From: Campylobacterales bacterium
Lineage (GTDB): Bacteria; Campylobacterota; Campylobacteria; Campylobacterales; Sulfurimonadaceae
NCBI GenBank assembly: GCA_016938735.1
Contig: JAFGUB010000044.1
Coordinates: 1 to 54,252, forward strand
Length of the DNA: 54,252 bases
Reading direction: 5' to 3'
Below the pieces are notes generated by a model. That model made no database searches and was not told where the DNA came from. It saw nothing but the letters and a program-made list of their open reading frames with translations. Within the stretch, counting starts at the first letter, position 1. The number at the start of each line of letters is the position of its first letter. This document shows, piece by piece, positions 26,106-35,197 of the stretch. The position numbers were made by a program, and so were the translations under genes.

Positions 26106-27213
26106 TATTCTCTCACAAGAGGAGATTGACGCCCTACTCGACGTCGTCGATGATGAAGGTGAAGACGCCTTAGGAATCGACGACGACGATGGCGGGACGC
26201 TCTTTTCGCAGCGCCAGATCACGCTTTATGACTTTAAGCGCCCCAACCGTGTCTCCAAAGAGCAGTTGCGCGCTTTTCGGGGGATTCACGACAAGATGGC
26301 GCGCTCGCTCAGTTCGCAGATCTCCTCGATTATGCGCTCCATCGTCGAGATACAGCTCCACTCCGTCGATCAGATGACCTATGGCGAATTTTTGATGTCA
26401 CTGCCCAACCCCACCAGCTTCAACGTCTTTTCGATGAAGCCGCTGGAGGGCAGCGGGGTATTGGAGATCAACCCCTCCATCGCCTTTCCGATGCTCGATC
26501 GCTTGCTGGGTGGCAAAGGCGATCCTTTTGAGACCAACCGCGAGTTTTCCGATATCGAATTGAGCCTCTTTGAGACCATCTTGCGGGTCATGATGGGCAC
26601 GCTCAAAGAGGCGTGGGGGCCGGTGACGGATATCTATCCGACCGTAGAGAACAAAGAGTCCAGCCCCAACGTTGTCCAAATCGTCGCACAAAACGAGATC
26701 GTCGTGATGGTGGTCATGGAGATCATCATCGGGCATAGTTCGGGGATGATGAATATCTGTTATCCGGTTATCGCGCTTGAACCCGTGCTGCCCAAGCTCG
26801 CCAGCCGCGATTTGATGCTCAATGAAACCAGCTCTAAAAAAAGCCGCAATCAGGAGCTTCAAGTGCTGCTTGGAGGTGCTCAGGTGGTTGTGGAGGCCAA
26901 TCTGGGTGAGGCGGAGCTGAATTTGCGTGAAGTTCTGGAACTCTCTATGGGTGACATCATTCGGCTCAAAAATCCTGTCGATGACACCGTGACGCTGAGC
27001 ATTGATGGCAAAGAGCGTTTTCGCGGAGCGATCGGTTTGCGGCGTTTTCGTAAGTCGGTGCAGGTGAGTGAAGTGATCGATACCGAGAAAGATGCGGTCA
27101 AGCGTGCGCTCAAAGACTTTGAGGCGAAGCGCAAGCAGAAAATCAGCAGTGCGAAGGAGATCATCGACGTTAAGACAGATGACGATTTCTTTGACGAGGA
27201 GGATGAGGCGTGA
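26098..27213 (+). CDS. fliM: Flagellar motor switch protein FliM
   Basis: 371 residues. N-terminal CheY-P-binding peptide (DILSQEEIDALLDVV), middle domain with GG-like motif and LGGKGDPFE, and C-terminal SPOA domain (LNLREVLELSMGDIIRL). Part of the C-ring that sets rotation direction. Confidence 0.96.
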   Translation: MADILSQEEIDALLDVVDDEGEDALGIDDDDGGTLFSQRQITLYDFKRPNRVSKEQLRAFRGIHDKMARSLSSQISSIMRSIVEIQLHSVDQMTYGEFLMSLPNPTSFNVFSMKPLEGSGVLEINPSIAFPMLDRLLGGKGDPFETNREFSDIELSLFETILRVMMGTLKEAWGPVTDIYPTVENKESSPNVVQIVAQNEIVVMVVMEIIIGHSSGMMNICYPVIALEPVLPKLASRDLMLNETSSKKSRNQELQVLLGGAQVVVEANLGEAELNLREVLELSMGDIIRLKNPVDDTVTLSIDGKERFRGAIGLRRFRKSVQVSEVIDTEKDAVKRALKDFEAKRKQKISSAKEIIDVKTDDDFFDEEDEA

Positions 27214-28082
27214 TAGAAGATTTTTTAAAAATATTTGAAGGCGAGACGGTCGCAACCATCGAGGGGCTGACCGGCCAAGCGCCGAAGCTGAAGCTCAAAG
27301 AGCAAGAGGAGGTGACGGTTGTCTCTAACATCATCGCCCCGACCTCCCTTATCCGGGCTGTGGTGAGCGGAGCGACGAGTGGCCGTTTGATGGTCGTGAT
27401 GCCGCCGATGCTGGCGACCGCGTTGGGCGATATGATGCTCGGCGGCGAGGGCGAGGGCAAAGAGCGTATGGATGATGAGGATCTCGATGCGCTCAAAGAG
27501 ATTGTCTCCAATATTTTAGGGGCCCTCTCGACGACGCTGGGAGCACAGACGGTGCTACCAAAATTGAGTTTTAAGGTCGAAGATGCGCGCTTTATCCCTG
27601 ACGATAAAGAGGTAGAACTTGACGGTTTTGAGAAAATCGTCGTCTATAATTTTTCACTCGGATCCATCAATTCCTTGATGATGCTGGTACTCGATCATGA
27701 GATGATCGCGGCTTTGAGTCATGTGCCAAGCAAGCCCTCAAACAGCAGCCAAGCACCCAAACGAGAACCTAAAAATGAGGAGTCATTTGTGCCGCAAACC
27801 CACCTCGATGAAGGCGAGATGAAAAATATCGGCCTGATCATGGACGTGAAGTTGCCGGTGCGGGTGCGCATCGGCCAAAAAAAGATGCTGCTCAAAGATG
27901 TGCTGAGTATGGATATCGGCTCGGTGATCGAACTCAACCAGCTCGCCAACGATCCGCTTGATATTTTGGTTGACGATCACGTCATCGCGCAGGGCGAAGT
28001 GGTGATTGTGGATGGTAACTTTGGCGTGCAGATCACCTCCATCGGCACCAAGCGCGACCGACTCAACAAACTGAAATCGTAA
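27210..28082 (+). CDS. fliY: Flagellar motor switch protein FliY
   Basis: 290 residues from a GTG overlapping fliM. N-terminal CheC/CheX-like region (about 30-165) and C-terminal FliN-type SPOA domain (IGLIMDVKLPVRVRIGQKKMLLKDVLSMDIGS). The Campylobacterota-type FliY replaces or supplements FliN in the C-ring and may dephosphorylate CheY. The first domain keeps an E-xxx-N helix (DALKEIVSNILGA), so phosphatase activity is possible but not shown. Confidence 0.92.
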   Translation: MIEDFLKIFEGETVATIEGLTGQAPKLKLKEQEEVTVVSNIIAPTSLIRAVVSGATSGRLMVVMPPMLATALGDMMLGGEGEGKERMDDEDLDALKEIVSNILGALSTTLGAQTVLPKLSFKVEDARFIPDDKEVELDGFEKIVVYNFSLGSINSLMMLVLDHEMIAALSHVPSKPSNSSQAPKREPKNEESFVPQTHLDEGEMKNIGLIMDVKLPVRVRIGQKKMLLKDVLSMDIGSVIELNQLANDPLDILVDDHVIAQGEVVIVDGNFGVQITSIGTKRDRLNKLKS

Positions 28083-28088
28083 AGGAAA

Positions 28089-28877
28089 ATGATGGAGCGG
28101 CGCAAAGCGGTACGCAAAGCCAACGCTAAACGGTATGTACAGGACATCAAATCTGGCGACGTCTGGAGCGTATTTAAGATCATTGCCGATTTTGTGCAGG
28201 GTTTTGACGAGTTAGGAGAACTGGGCCCTTCAGTGACCATCTTTGGAAGTGCGCGCGCCAAAGAGGATGATCCCTACTACAAAAAAGCAGTGGAGCTCAG
28301 CAGCAAGTTGGCGTCGCGTGGCTTTAACATCATTACAGGCGGCGGCCCGGGGATCATGGAGGCGGCCAATAGGGGCGCGATCCGCTACAAAAGCGAAGTG
28401 GACTCTATCGGTCTGAACATCGAGTTGCCCGAAGAGCAGGTGGCCAACCCATTTACCACCAAATCGCTGCGTTTTGACTACTTCTTTTCGCGCAAGGTGA
28501 TGCTGGTGAAATACGCCATGGCGTATGTGATCTTCCCGGGGGGATTTGGGACGCTTGATGAGCTGTTTGAGTCACTTACCCTGACCCAGACGGGCAAGAT
28601 GATGGGCGGACGTATCTTCATCGTCGGAGAGGAGTTTTACCGGCCTCTAATGACCTTTTTGCGTGAGTCGCTGCTCTCTCACGGTATGATCTCCGAATCG
28701 GATATGCAGATGCTCTGCCTTACCGACGATCTGGATTATATCGTCGAGCAGATCGAGCGCTCCTTGGTGGAGCAGATGAACGAGCTCGAAGATGAAGGGT
28801 TGGATCAGACGAAGTACTACCAAACCCTCTCTACCTATTTTTCAAACCGCAACATCGACGAAGGCAGAGACTCTTGA
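28089..28877 (+). CDS. LOG/TIGR00730 family Rossmann-fold nucleotide hydrolase
   Basis: 262 residues. Motifs GGGPGIMEAANRG near 80-92 and FPGGFGTLDELFE near 151-163 define the LOG (formerly lysine-decarboxylase-like) family, which hydrolyses nucleoside 5'-monophosphates to base and ribose 5-phosphate. Bacterial members without plant hosts act probably in nucleotide salvage or stress. Two in-frame ATGs (28089, 28092) follow AAAGGA. Overlaps mnmA by 4 bp, so probably the same transcript as fliY. Confidence 0.88.
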   Translation: MMERRKAVRKANAKRYVQDIKSGDVWSVFKIIADFVQGFDELGELGPSVTIFGSARAKEDDPYYKKAVELSSKLASRGFNIITGGGPGIMEAANRGAIRYKSEVDSIGLNIELPEEQVANPFTTKSLRFDYFFSRKVMLVKYAMAYVIFPGGFGTLDELFESLTLTQTGKMMGGRIFIVGEEFYRPLMTFLRESLLSHGMISESDMQMLCLTDDLDYIVEQIERSLVEQMNELEDEGLDQTKYYQTLSTYFSNRNIDEGRDS

Positions 28878-29899
28878 AGCGGGTGCTGATCGGCATGAGC
28901 GGTGGGGTCGATTCGACCGTTTCGGCGCTCACCCTCAAAGAGCAGAGTTATGAGGTCGAGGGGGTTTACATGAAGCTGCACGCCAAGCCGGGCTATCATG
29001 AGATCCACCTGGCACGGGCGCAGAGGGCGGCTGATTTTGTGGGAATACGCTTACATGTACTCGATTTGCAGCATGCGTTTGAAGAGAAGGTCTTTTTGCC
29101 CTTCATCGACACCTACAAAGAGGGGCACACCCCCAACCCCTGTGCACTGTGCAACCGCAATATCAAGTTTGGTGCTATGGTGCGTTTTGCCGATACGCTG
29201 GGCATCGAGTACGTGGCGACGGGGCATTACATCCAAAGCGACGGCACCTACCTCTATCAAGCCGAGGATGACACCAAAGATCAAAGCTACTTTCTCTTTT
29301 ACATCGATCCCAAAATCGTGCCGCGCCTTATCTTTCCGCTGGGGGGGCGTCATAAAAGCGACGTGAAGGCGCAGGCGGCTTCCATAGAAGGTCTTGAGAG
29401 CTTTGCGCAGCAGGGCGAATCGAGCGAAATCTGCTTTGTGGAGACCACCTACACCGACGTGCTCAAAGAGTATACGGATGTCGATTGCGAGGGCGAGGTG
29501 CTCAACCTCGAGGGCAAAGTGGTCGGCACGCATCGCGGCTACATGCACTACACCATCGGCAAGCGCAAGGGCTTTAGCGTGCATGGGGCGCACGATCCGC
29601 ACTTCGTCGTCGAGATCCGTCCGCAAACCAACCAGATCGTCGTGGGCACGCGCGAAGCGCTTGAGTGCCGCCGTGTAGAGATCAAAGAGATCAACCTCTT
29701 TGACATGCGTCAGGCCTTTACATGTAAGGTCAAACTACGCTACCGCAACCCCGGTGTGGAGGCGGATGTACGCATCGAGGGAGACCATGGCTACATCGAG
29801 CTGCACGAGAGCGTCTTTGGCGTCGCCGTAGGACAGGCCGCCGTCTTTTACGAAGGTACCAAAATGATCGGCGGCGGGTGGATCAGCGCGGCGCAGTAG
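28874..29899 (+). CDS. mnmA: tRNA-uridine 2-sulfurtransferase
   Basis: 341 residues. PP-loop GMSGGVDSTVSALTL, first catalytic Cys in NPCALCNRNIKF, second in SSEICFVE. Inserts sulfur at U34 of tRNA Glu/Gln/Lys. TTG start overlapping the upstream gene. Palindromes at 29051 (one mismatch, LHV) and 29718 (exact, FTCKV) are inside. Confidence 0.96.
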   Translation: MKRVLIGMSGGVDSTVSALTLKEQSYEVEGVYMKLHAKPGYHEIHLARAQRAADFVGIRLHVLDLQHAFEEKVFLPFIDTYKEGHTPNPCALCNRNIKFGAMVRFADTLGIEYVATGHYIQSDGTYLYQAEDDTKDQSYFLFYIDPKIVPRLIFPLGGRHKSDVKAQAASIEGLESFAQQGESSEICFVETTYTDVLKEYTDVDCEGEVLNLEGKVVGTHRGYMHYTIGKRKGFSVHGAHDPHFVVEIRPQTNQIVVGTREALECRRVEIKEINLFDMRQAFTCKVKLRYRNPGVEADVRIEGDHGYIELHESVFGVAVGQAAVFYEGTKMIGGGWISAAQ

Positions 29900-29915
29900 C
29901 CCTTACATGTAAGGG
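29900..29915. repeat. 16-bp perfect palindrome CCCTTACATGTAAGGG between convergent genes
   Basis: The longest extension of the window-wide motif. It fills almost the whole 19-bp spacer between the stops of mnmA (plus) and the c-di-GMP gene (minus). There is no loop and no T-run, so a terminator hairpin is unlikely. Confidence 0.9.
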
Positions 29916-29918
29916 GTG

Positions 29919-31814
29919 CTACTCCAGCGGCTCTTTGGTCGCTTGACCGAAGTAGTAGCCCTGCGCGTAGTCGATTCCCATCTGCCGCACCGCCTCAAAT
30001 ACGCTACGCGAATAGACATATTCGGCGATGGTTTTGGCACCGATGCGTTTGGCGAACTCGACGATGGTTTGGGTGATCATGCGGGCTTTGGGGTCGTTCG
30101 TGATATTTTTGATCATGCTGCCATCGATCTTGATGTAGTCGATTTTGAGCTGCAAAAGATACTCGAAGTTGGAGTATCCCGTGCCGAAATCGTCGATGGC
30201 GATCTTGACGCCACGCGCTTTCGCGGTCTCGATAAAGGCGATCACCTCTTTTTGGTTTTCGATCCCTTCTGATTCGACGATTTCGATCACCATTCTTGAG
30301 CCGAAGCCGTAGCGATCAAGGGCATCGAAGATAAACGCCTTGACCTCCTCAGAGAGGATATCTTCTACCGAAAGATTGACGGAGAAGCCGTGTGTGTTTT
30401 GGCTGAAGGTCTCAAAAGCGCTACGCAGCACCGAGAGGGTGAGCTGGTGATAGAGCCGGTTGCGTTTGGCCAGTGCGAGAAAGTGTATGGGCGAGATGTA
30501 GTCGCCGTTGTCCTCTCGAAGACGCATCAGACACTCGTATTTGACGATCTCTCCGCTTTCACAATGGGCGATGGGCTGATAAAAGGCGACGATGCGTTCC
30601 TCTTCGATAGCGCGGCTAAGGCGTTTGCCCCAGTTGATGTTTTGTTCATAGCGCAGCTTCTCCTGCATCGACTCATCGTAGATCAGACACCCTTTTTTCT
30701 CTTTTTTGGCGATGGAAAGCGCGATGTCAGCATGGGGCAGCAGCAGATCGACGCCATAAGAGATGCCGATGGTGATGCTGATGCGCACGTCGCTTTGTGT
30801 ATCCAGCGCGATGGGGCGCTCTGTGACGCTGGTGAGCAAAAAGAGCGCCAGGGTCTCAAACTCTTTCAGATCCATCGATCCGATATCCAAAAAGGCGAAC
30901 TCGTCCGCATGCAGCCGGTAGATCGCGGCCTCTTGGGGCAGCAGCTCGATGAGCATCTGCGTCAGCGCTTTGAGGATCATATCGCCTGAGGCGTTGCCGT
31001 AGAGGTTGTTGAATTCGCCGAAGCGGTCAATGTCGATGAGCATCAGCAGGGATTGCGGGTGACGATCAAGCTCCTCAAGCAGGGCGTGGCGGTTGCGTAG
31101 CCCCGTGAGGTCATCGAAATAAAATTGCGTCTCGATGGAGTCGAGCATGTCGTTAAAGAGGGTCTGCATAGAGCGGATCTCCTCGATGCGCTCTTCGACG
31201 CGGACGCGCTGTTTGATATCTTTGCTTTGACGGATGGTGTCGAGCATCAAGATGAAGTTGCGCATGGGCTTGAGCATATAGCGGCGGAAATTGAACAAGA
31301 GCAGCACAAAGACGCTCAGCGAAAAGAGGAGCATAAAGAGCAGAAAAAAGTTGATCATCTGCTGCAGCGATATCTTCAGCTCCGCAACCGGATAGTCGAT
31401 GCGGATCGCCCCCAGCGTGTCGCCGATGCTTGCACCCGTGTGGCAGCGTAAACAGCTCTGCTGCGTCGGAAGCGGAAGGTAGTAGCTGATATATTCGTCG
31501 TGATGGATGTGAACTTGCTGTTCGCCTTGAAACGCACGCTGCAGCAGTGTATCGGATGTGTTGGCCTCTTTGGGATAGACATAAAGGTGTAGATCGGGAT
31601 CAATGTGGGCGATGCGTGCGATAATCGCATCAAGATCCGCTTGGGTGCCGCCTTGCGACATAGCGCTGTAGAGGTGTTCAAAGAGCAGCAGTGCCGTTTT
31701 GCGACCGTCAACCTTGGCGACGTGCTCTATGGAGCGGTGCTTGACGTATTGGCTGTAGAGCATTGAAAAGAGCAGCGCGCCAAGCAGCATCCAGAGGATG
31801 ATCTTGAAGAGCAA
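29919..31814 (-). CDS. c-type haem-binding GGDEF/EAL signalling protein
   Basis: 631 residues as drawn. Helix 1 at about 3-20, periplasmic sensor region to about 152 with a single CxxCH haem motif (C121, C124, H125), helix 2 at 153-175, HAMP linker, GGDEF domain about 233-390 and EAL domain about 395-630. The GGDEF signature is degenerate (HADEF), so cyclase activity is unlikely. The EAL motif reads ECLMR (ExLxR kept) with DDFGTGYSN and EIVESEG intact, so it should hydrolyse c-di-GMP. Probably a redox or gas sensor (haem exposed to the periplasm). The start is uncertain: TTG at 31814, or an ATT at 31841 with ideal GGGAG 6 nt upstream, adding nine residues. It is transcribed from TATGAT near 31870. 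Confidence 0.9.
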   Translation of the reverse strand: MLFKIILWMLLGALLFSMLYSQYVKHRSIEHVAKVDGRKTALLLFEHLYSAMSQGGTQADLDAIIARIAHIDPDLHLYVYPKEANTSDTLLQRAFQGEQQVHIHHDEYISYYLPLPTQQSCLRCHTGASIGDTLGAIRIDYPVAELKISLQQMINFFLLFMLLFSLSVFVLLLFNFRRYMLKPMRNFILMLDTIRQSKDIKQRVRVEERIEEIRSMQTLFNDMLDSIETQFYFDDLTGLRNRHALLEELDRHPQSLLMLIDIDRFGEFNNLYGNASGDMILKALTQMLIELLPQEAAIYRLHADEFAFLDIGSMDLKEFETLALFLLTSVTERPIALDTQSDVRISITIGISYGVDLLLPHADIALSIAKKEKKGCLIYDESMQEKLRYEQNINWGKRLSRAIEEERIVAFYQPIAHCESGEIVKYECLMRLREDNGDYISPIHFLALAKRNRLYHQLTLSVLRSAFETFSQNTHGFSVNLSVEDILSEEVKAFIFDALDRYGFGSRMVIEIVESEGIENQKEVIAFIETAKARGVKIAIDDFGTGYSNFEYLLQLKIDYIKIDGSMIKNITNDPKARMITQTIVEFAKRIGAKTIAEYVYSRSVFEAVRQMGIDYAQGYYFGQATKEPLE

Positions 31815-31867
31815 AAGGGTGTAGGTTGTGGTGTGTTTAATCGGAGGCTCCCGTGTGAACTAGCGTT

Positions 31868-31873
31868 ATCATA
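31868..31873 (-). promoter_or_regulatory. Putative -10 box of the haem/EAL gene
   Basis: TATGAT on the minus strand, about 27 bp upstream of the possible ATT start. Followed by GGGAG before the start codon. Confidence 0.45.
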
Positions 31874-31892
31874 TCCTAAAAATGGATGCAGA

Positions 31893-32507
31893 CTAAGCTT
31901 TTGGCGTGGGCAGGTGCCAACCGCGTTTAAACGCGACGATGCGCAGCGCCGTGGCGAAGAGCGCGACGCCCAGCAAGGATGCGTTGGTGATACCGATGCT
32001 TACATGTAAGCCATAAAGCAGAAGTGCGACAATGAGCGCAATGGAGCCGTAGAAGTCGCTGATGAGTACGGAAGGCATCTGGTTGATCATGGTGTCACGC
32101 AGGACGCTGCCGCCTACGGCGGTGATGAACCCCAGTGCCATCACCCCAAAAAAGTTGAACCCAGCGCCGATACCCAGCAGTGCTCCGGCGATGCTAAAGG
32201 CGACCAGCCCGATGGTGTCGCTGACTACAAATATCCACCCGCGCTCGATACGGTCGCGGCGGTAGAGCTTCAAGAGCAGCGATGCGCCCAGCGCGCCCAG
32301 TAGCGTCAGTACGGGGTAGTAGTGGCTAAAGGCGTAAGGGGTGCGATCCAGCAGCAAGTCGCGCACGATGCCGCCGCCCAGCGCTGTGAGCGTCGCTGCG
32401 ATGGCGATGCCCAGCAGATCGAGTCGATGGCGCAACCCCACCAAAAAACCGCTGATACTAAAGGCGAGGATGCCGATGATATCGGCAATCAAAAAGAGAT
32501 CGGCCAT
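31893..32507 (-). CDS. TRIC-family cation channel (UPF0126, YadS type)
   Basis: 204 residues with seven hydrophobic helices. Duplicated fold: two glycine-rich repeats, TALGGGIVRDLLLD near 40-53 and TAVGGSVLRDTMIN near 126-139. The family forms trimeric channels, shown to conduct K+ in some bacteria and archaea. A palindrome at 32000-32009 is read as LHVSIG in the sixth helix. The gene start overlaps another copy, and no ribosome-binding site is visible, so it probably relies on coupling to the upstream carbonic anhydrase gene 12 bp away. Confidence 0.88.
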   Translation of the reverse strand: MADLFLIADIIGILAFSISGFLVGLRHRLDLLGIAIAATLTALGGGIVRDLLLDRTPYAFSHYYPVLTLLGALGASLLLKLYRRDRIERGWIFVVSDTIGLVAFSIAGALLGIGAGFNFFGVMALGFITAVGGSVLRDTMINQMPSVLISDFYGSIALIVALLLYGLHVSIGITNASLLGVALFATALRIVAFKRGWHLPTPKA

Positions 32508-32516
32508 TACATGTAA
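32507..32516. repeat. Palindrome TTACATGTAA overlapping the TRIC start
   Basis: Exact copy. Its first base belongs to the start codon (CAT on the plus strand at 32505-32507); it fills most of the spacer to the carbonic anhydrase stop. Confidence 0.9.
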
Positions 32517-32519
32517 GGC

Positions 32520-33044
32520 TTAGAGGTATTCGTTTTTAAACGCGACGTAGCGCGTGGCGGAGTGGTAGAGTTCGGCAACTTCGGCGTCGGTGAGGCTGCG
32601 TACTGCTTGAGCCGGAGAACCCATGATGAGCGATCTGGGCGGGAAGACCTTGTTTTTGGTCACCAGCGCGCCTGCGCCCACAATCGACTCTTTGCCGATC
32701 ACGGCGCCGTCAAGGATGGTGGCGCTCATCCCGATCAGACACGCATCTTCGATGGTGCAGCCGTGCAGCATGACGCGGTGGCCTACGGTGACGTCGTTGC
32801 CGATGATGGTGGGGTGGCCGTCACTCATATCCTCTTTTTTGTAGTGGGTGACATGCACCATCGAGAGGTCTTGAATGTTGCTGCGATCCCCGATCACGAT
32901 GCGGTGAACATCACCGCGTACGACACAGCCGAACCAGATGGAGACATCCTTGCCCATGCTCACGTTGCCGATCACGTCGGCGCTTGGGGCGATCCAAGTG
33001 TTCTCTCCCGTGACGGGTTGCCATTTTTTAAAAGGGTAGATCAT
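32520..33044 (-). CDS. Gamma-class carbonic anhydrase-like hexapeptide-repeat protein
   Basis: 174 residues, left-handed beta-helix. Zinc ligands expected in HVTHYKKED and TVGHRVMLHGCT (three His). Usually called YrdA/PaaY. Carbonic anhydrase activity has been shown for some members only. Directly precedes TRIC; follows ppk on the same strand with no spacer. Confidence 0.9.
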   Translation of the reverse strand: MIYPFKKWQPVTGENTWIAPSADVIGNVSMGKDVSIWFGCVVRGDVHRIVIGDRSNIQDLSMVHVTHYKKEDMSDGHPTIIGNDVTVGHRVMLHGCTIEDACLIGMSATILDGAVIGKESIVGAGALVTKNKVFPPRSLIMGSPAQAVRSLTDAEVAELYHSATRYVAFKNEYL

Positions 33045-35144
33045 TTAGCTGTCCTTGAAGAGGCGGTTGGTGAGCTGTTGGATCTTGGAATTATTCTCTT
33101 TTTTGACCGCTTTCTCTAGCTTGCTGATGTACTCTTCGATCATCATATGGTTGTTGATCGGATGTTCCGCATCAGTTTTGACACGGTGGTAGTTGCCATC
33201 GCTTTGCAGCTCGTGAGCGAGCACGTTATCGGAGCACTGTAGACGCAAAATCCGCAGCAGCCGTTCGGCTACATCGGGGTTTTCGATCCCCACCAGCAGC
33301 TCGATACGGCGCGAAAGGTTGCGCGTCATCCAGTCGGCACTGGAGAGATAGAGCTGTACGGGCGCGTTTTTGAAGTAGAGAATGCGGGCGTGCTCCAGAT
33401 ATTTTCCAATAATGGAGATGACGCGGATGTTTTCGCTGACTCCTGCAATACCCGGTCTCAGGCAGCAGACGCCGCGCACGATCAGATCGATCTTGACGCC
33501 TGCTTGTGAGGCCTGATAGAGGGCGCGGATCACCTCTTCATCTACCAGCGCGTTGACCTTGACGATGATCTCTCCTTCGCTACCGTGCGCCGCTTCGCTC
33601 GCAATCAGTTCGAGCAATTTGGGTTTGATCTGGGTGGGCGACATGTAGAGGGTGTTGAGCGTTCCGCGTTTGCTAAAACCGGTGAGAAAGTGAAAAAAGC
33701 GCGTCAGATCGTTGGTGATCTTGTCATTGGAGGTCATGTAGCTCATGTCGGTGTAGATTTTGGCTGTAGAGGGGTTGTAGTTGCCTGTGCCGATATGGCT
33801 GTATTGACGTAGCGTGTCACCAACGCGGCGTGTCACCAACGCGGCTTTGGCGTGGACTTTAAGCCCCGTGATACCATAGATAACGTGTGCTCCCGCATTT
33901 TCGAGCGCTTTGGCCCAGTGCAGGTTGTTCTCTTCATCAAAGCGTGCTTTGAGCTCTACCATTGCCGTCACCTGTTTGCCCGATTCGGCGGCGGCGATGA
34001 GGGATTGAACGATGGGGGAGTTGGTGCCGGCGCGGTAGAGCGTCATACGGATGGAGACGACATCGGGATCTTTGGCGGCCGTTTGGATGAGCCGTACTAC
34101 CGGATCGAAGCTTTCATAGGGGTGAAAGAGCAGCAGGTCTTGTTTGTCCAAAATGGCATAAAGGCTTTCGTTGTCGGTGAGCGGCGGCAGGGTGCAGGGC
34201 TTGAATGAAGGGAGCAGCAGATGCGCGAAATCTTTGCTGCCGATGATCTGCCAAAGACTGCCGAGGTTTAAGAAGGTGTAGAAGCGGTAGATGTCATCTT
34301 TAAAGACGTTGACGTGACGGTTGAAGAAGCTGATCAGATCGTCGTTGGCGCCGCGTCCAAGTTCAAGACGTACCATCTCCCCTTTTTTGCGTAGTTTCAG
34401 CCCCTCTTCGAGCATCTCCATAAAGTCGTCGGCTTCATCCTCTTCAATGGCGATGTCGGCGTTGCGCGTGACGCGAAAGGAGGAGTCAGAGATCAACTCA
34501 TAGCCCGGAAACAGATCGCCGATATGCTCAGAGACGATACTTTCAATCAGTACAAAAGTACCGCTGTCCACTTCCAAAAAGCGCGGCAGCACGCGCGGAA
34601 TACGCACGATGCCGTAGCGCTCGTTGCTGCGATCTTCGGTATCGACCAGTTTCATCAGCAGACCGAAGCTGAGGTTGTTAAGGTGTGGGAAAGGGTGGGT
34701 GGCATCGATGGCGATGGGGACGATAACGTGGTAGATCTGCTGATAAAAGTATTCGTGCAGCTTCTTTTGCTGGGCGGGGGTAACCTCTTTGAAACGCTTG
34801 AGGAAGATTCCCTTGTGCTCTAGCGCACTAAAGATGCTCATCATGGTGTGTTCCACCACCTGCAGCTCCTGATGCAGATAGTCGCGGATTTCGCGCAGTT
34901 GCTGCAGCGGGGTGAGACGGTCGGCGCCCGATACGATCACGCCGGCGCTAAAAAGACGCTTGAGTCCGGCGACGCGGATCATGTAAAACTCATCGAGGTT
35001 GGTGCCGTAGATCGCCAGAAATTTGAGGCGCTCAAGCAGCGGTAAGCTCTCATCCATAGCCTGTTTGAGCACGCGGGTATTGAACTGCAGCCATGCGAGT
35101 TCACGGTTGTTATAGTAGATCGGGTCTTTCAGATTGATGTCCAT
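33045..35144 (-). CDS. ppk: Polyphosphate kinase 1
   Basis: 699 residues from the ATG at 35144 with GGAG upstream; a longer frame runs to 35264 but includes the promoter. N-terminal NRELAWLQFNTRVL, the phospho-acceptor His in LKVHAKAALVTRR, a second conserved region SADWMTRNLSRRIELLVG. Reversibly polymerises ATP phosphate into polyphosphate. A 16-bp tandem repeat lies in the His region (33814-33845) without changing length relative to the family. Carbonic anhydrase and TRIC genes follow. Confidence 0.97.
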   Translation of the reverse strand: MDINLKDPIYYNNRELAWLQFNTRVLKQAMDESLPLLERLKFLAIYGTNLDEFYMIRVAGLKRLFSAGVIVSGADRLTPLQQLREIRDYLHQELQVVEHTMMSIFSALEHKGIFLKRFKEVTPAQQKKLHEYFYQQIYHVIVPIAIDATHPFPHLNNLSFGLLMKLVDTEDRSNERYGIVRIPRVLPRFLEVDSGTFVLIESIVSEHIGDLFPGYELISDSSFRVTRNADIAIEEDEADDFMEMLEEGLKLRKKGEMVRLELGRGANDDLISFFNRHVNVFKDDIYRFYTFLNLGSLWQIIGSKDFAHLLLPSFKPCTLPPLTDNESLYAILDKQDLLLFHPYESFDPVVRLIQTAAKDPDVVSIRMTLYRAGTNSPIVQSLIAAAESGKQVTAMVELKARFDEENNLHWAKALENAGAHVIYGITGLKVHAKAALVTRRVGDTLRQYSHIGTGNYNPSTAKIYTDMSYMTSNDKITNDLTRFFHFLTGFSKRGTLNTLYMSPTQIKPKLLELIASEAAHGSEGEIIVKVNALVDEEVIRALYQASQAGVKIDLIVRGVCCLRPGIAGVSENIRVISIIGKYLEHARILYFKNAPVQLYLSSADWMTRNLSRRIELLVGIENPDVAERLLRILRLQCSDNVLAHELQSDGNYHRVKTDAEHPINNHMMIEEYISKLEKAVKKENNSKIQQLTNRLFKDS
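33814..33845. repeat. Two tandem copies of a 16-bp unit inside ppk
   Basis: GTGTCACCAACGCGGC repeated exactly head to tail. The period is not a multiple of three, so the two copies are read in different frames (LVTRR and VGDTL) without disrupting the protein. Confidence 0.85.
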
Positions 35145-35177
35145 AAAAAGGCTCCGCGTGCAGTATGAAATGGCGCG

Positions 35178-35183
35178 ATTATA
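35178..35183 (-). promoter_or_regulatory. Putative -10 box of ppk
   Basis: TATAAT on the minus strand, 34 bp upstream of the ppk ATG; flanked by GCGC on both sides. Confidence 0.5.
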
Positions 35184-35197
35184 GCGCGGTAAGGTTA

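Noticed and set aside
29900-29915. Palindrome as a rho-independent terminator
   Set aside because: No loop and no T-run on either side; a symmetrical duplex site is more likely.
33814-33845. 16-bp tandem duplication within ppk
   Set aside because: Recorded as a repeat, but the protein length and motifs match the family and the copies are read in different frames, so it is probably fortuitous codon choice, not a slippage locus.
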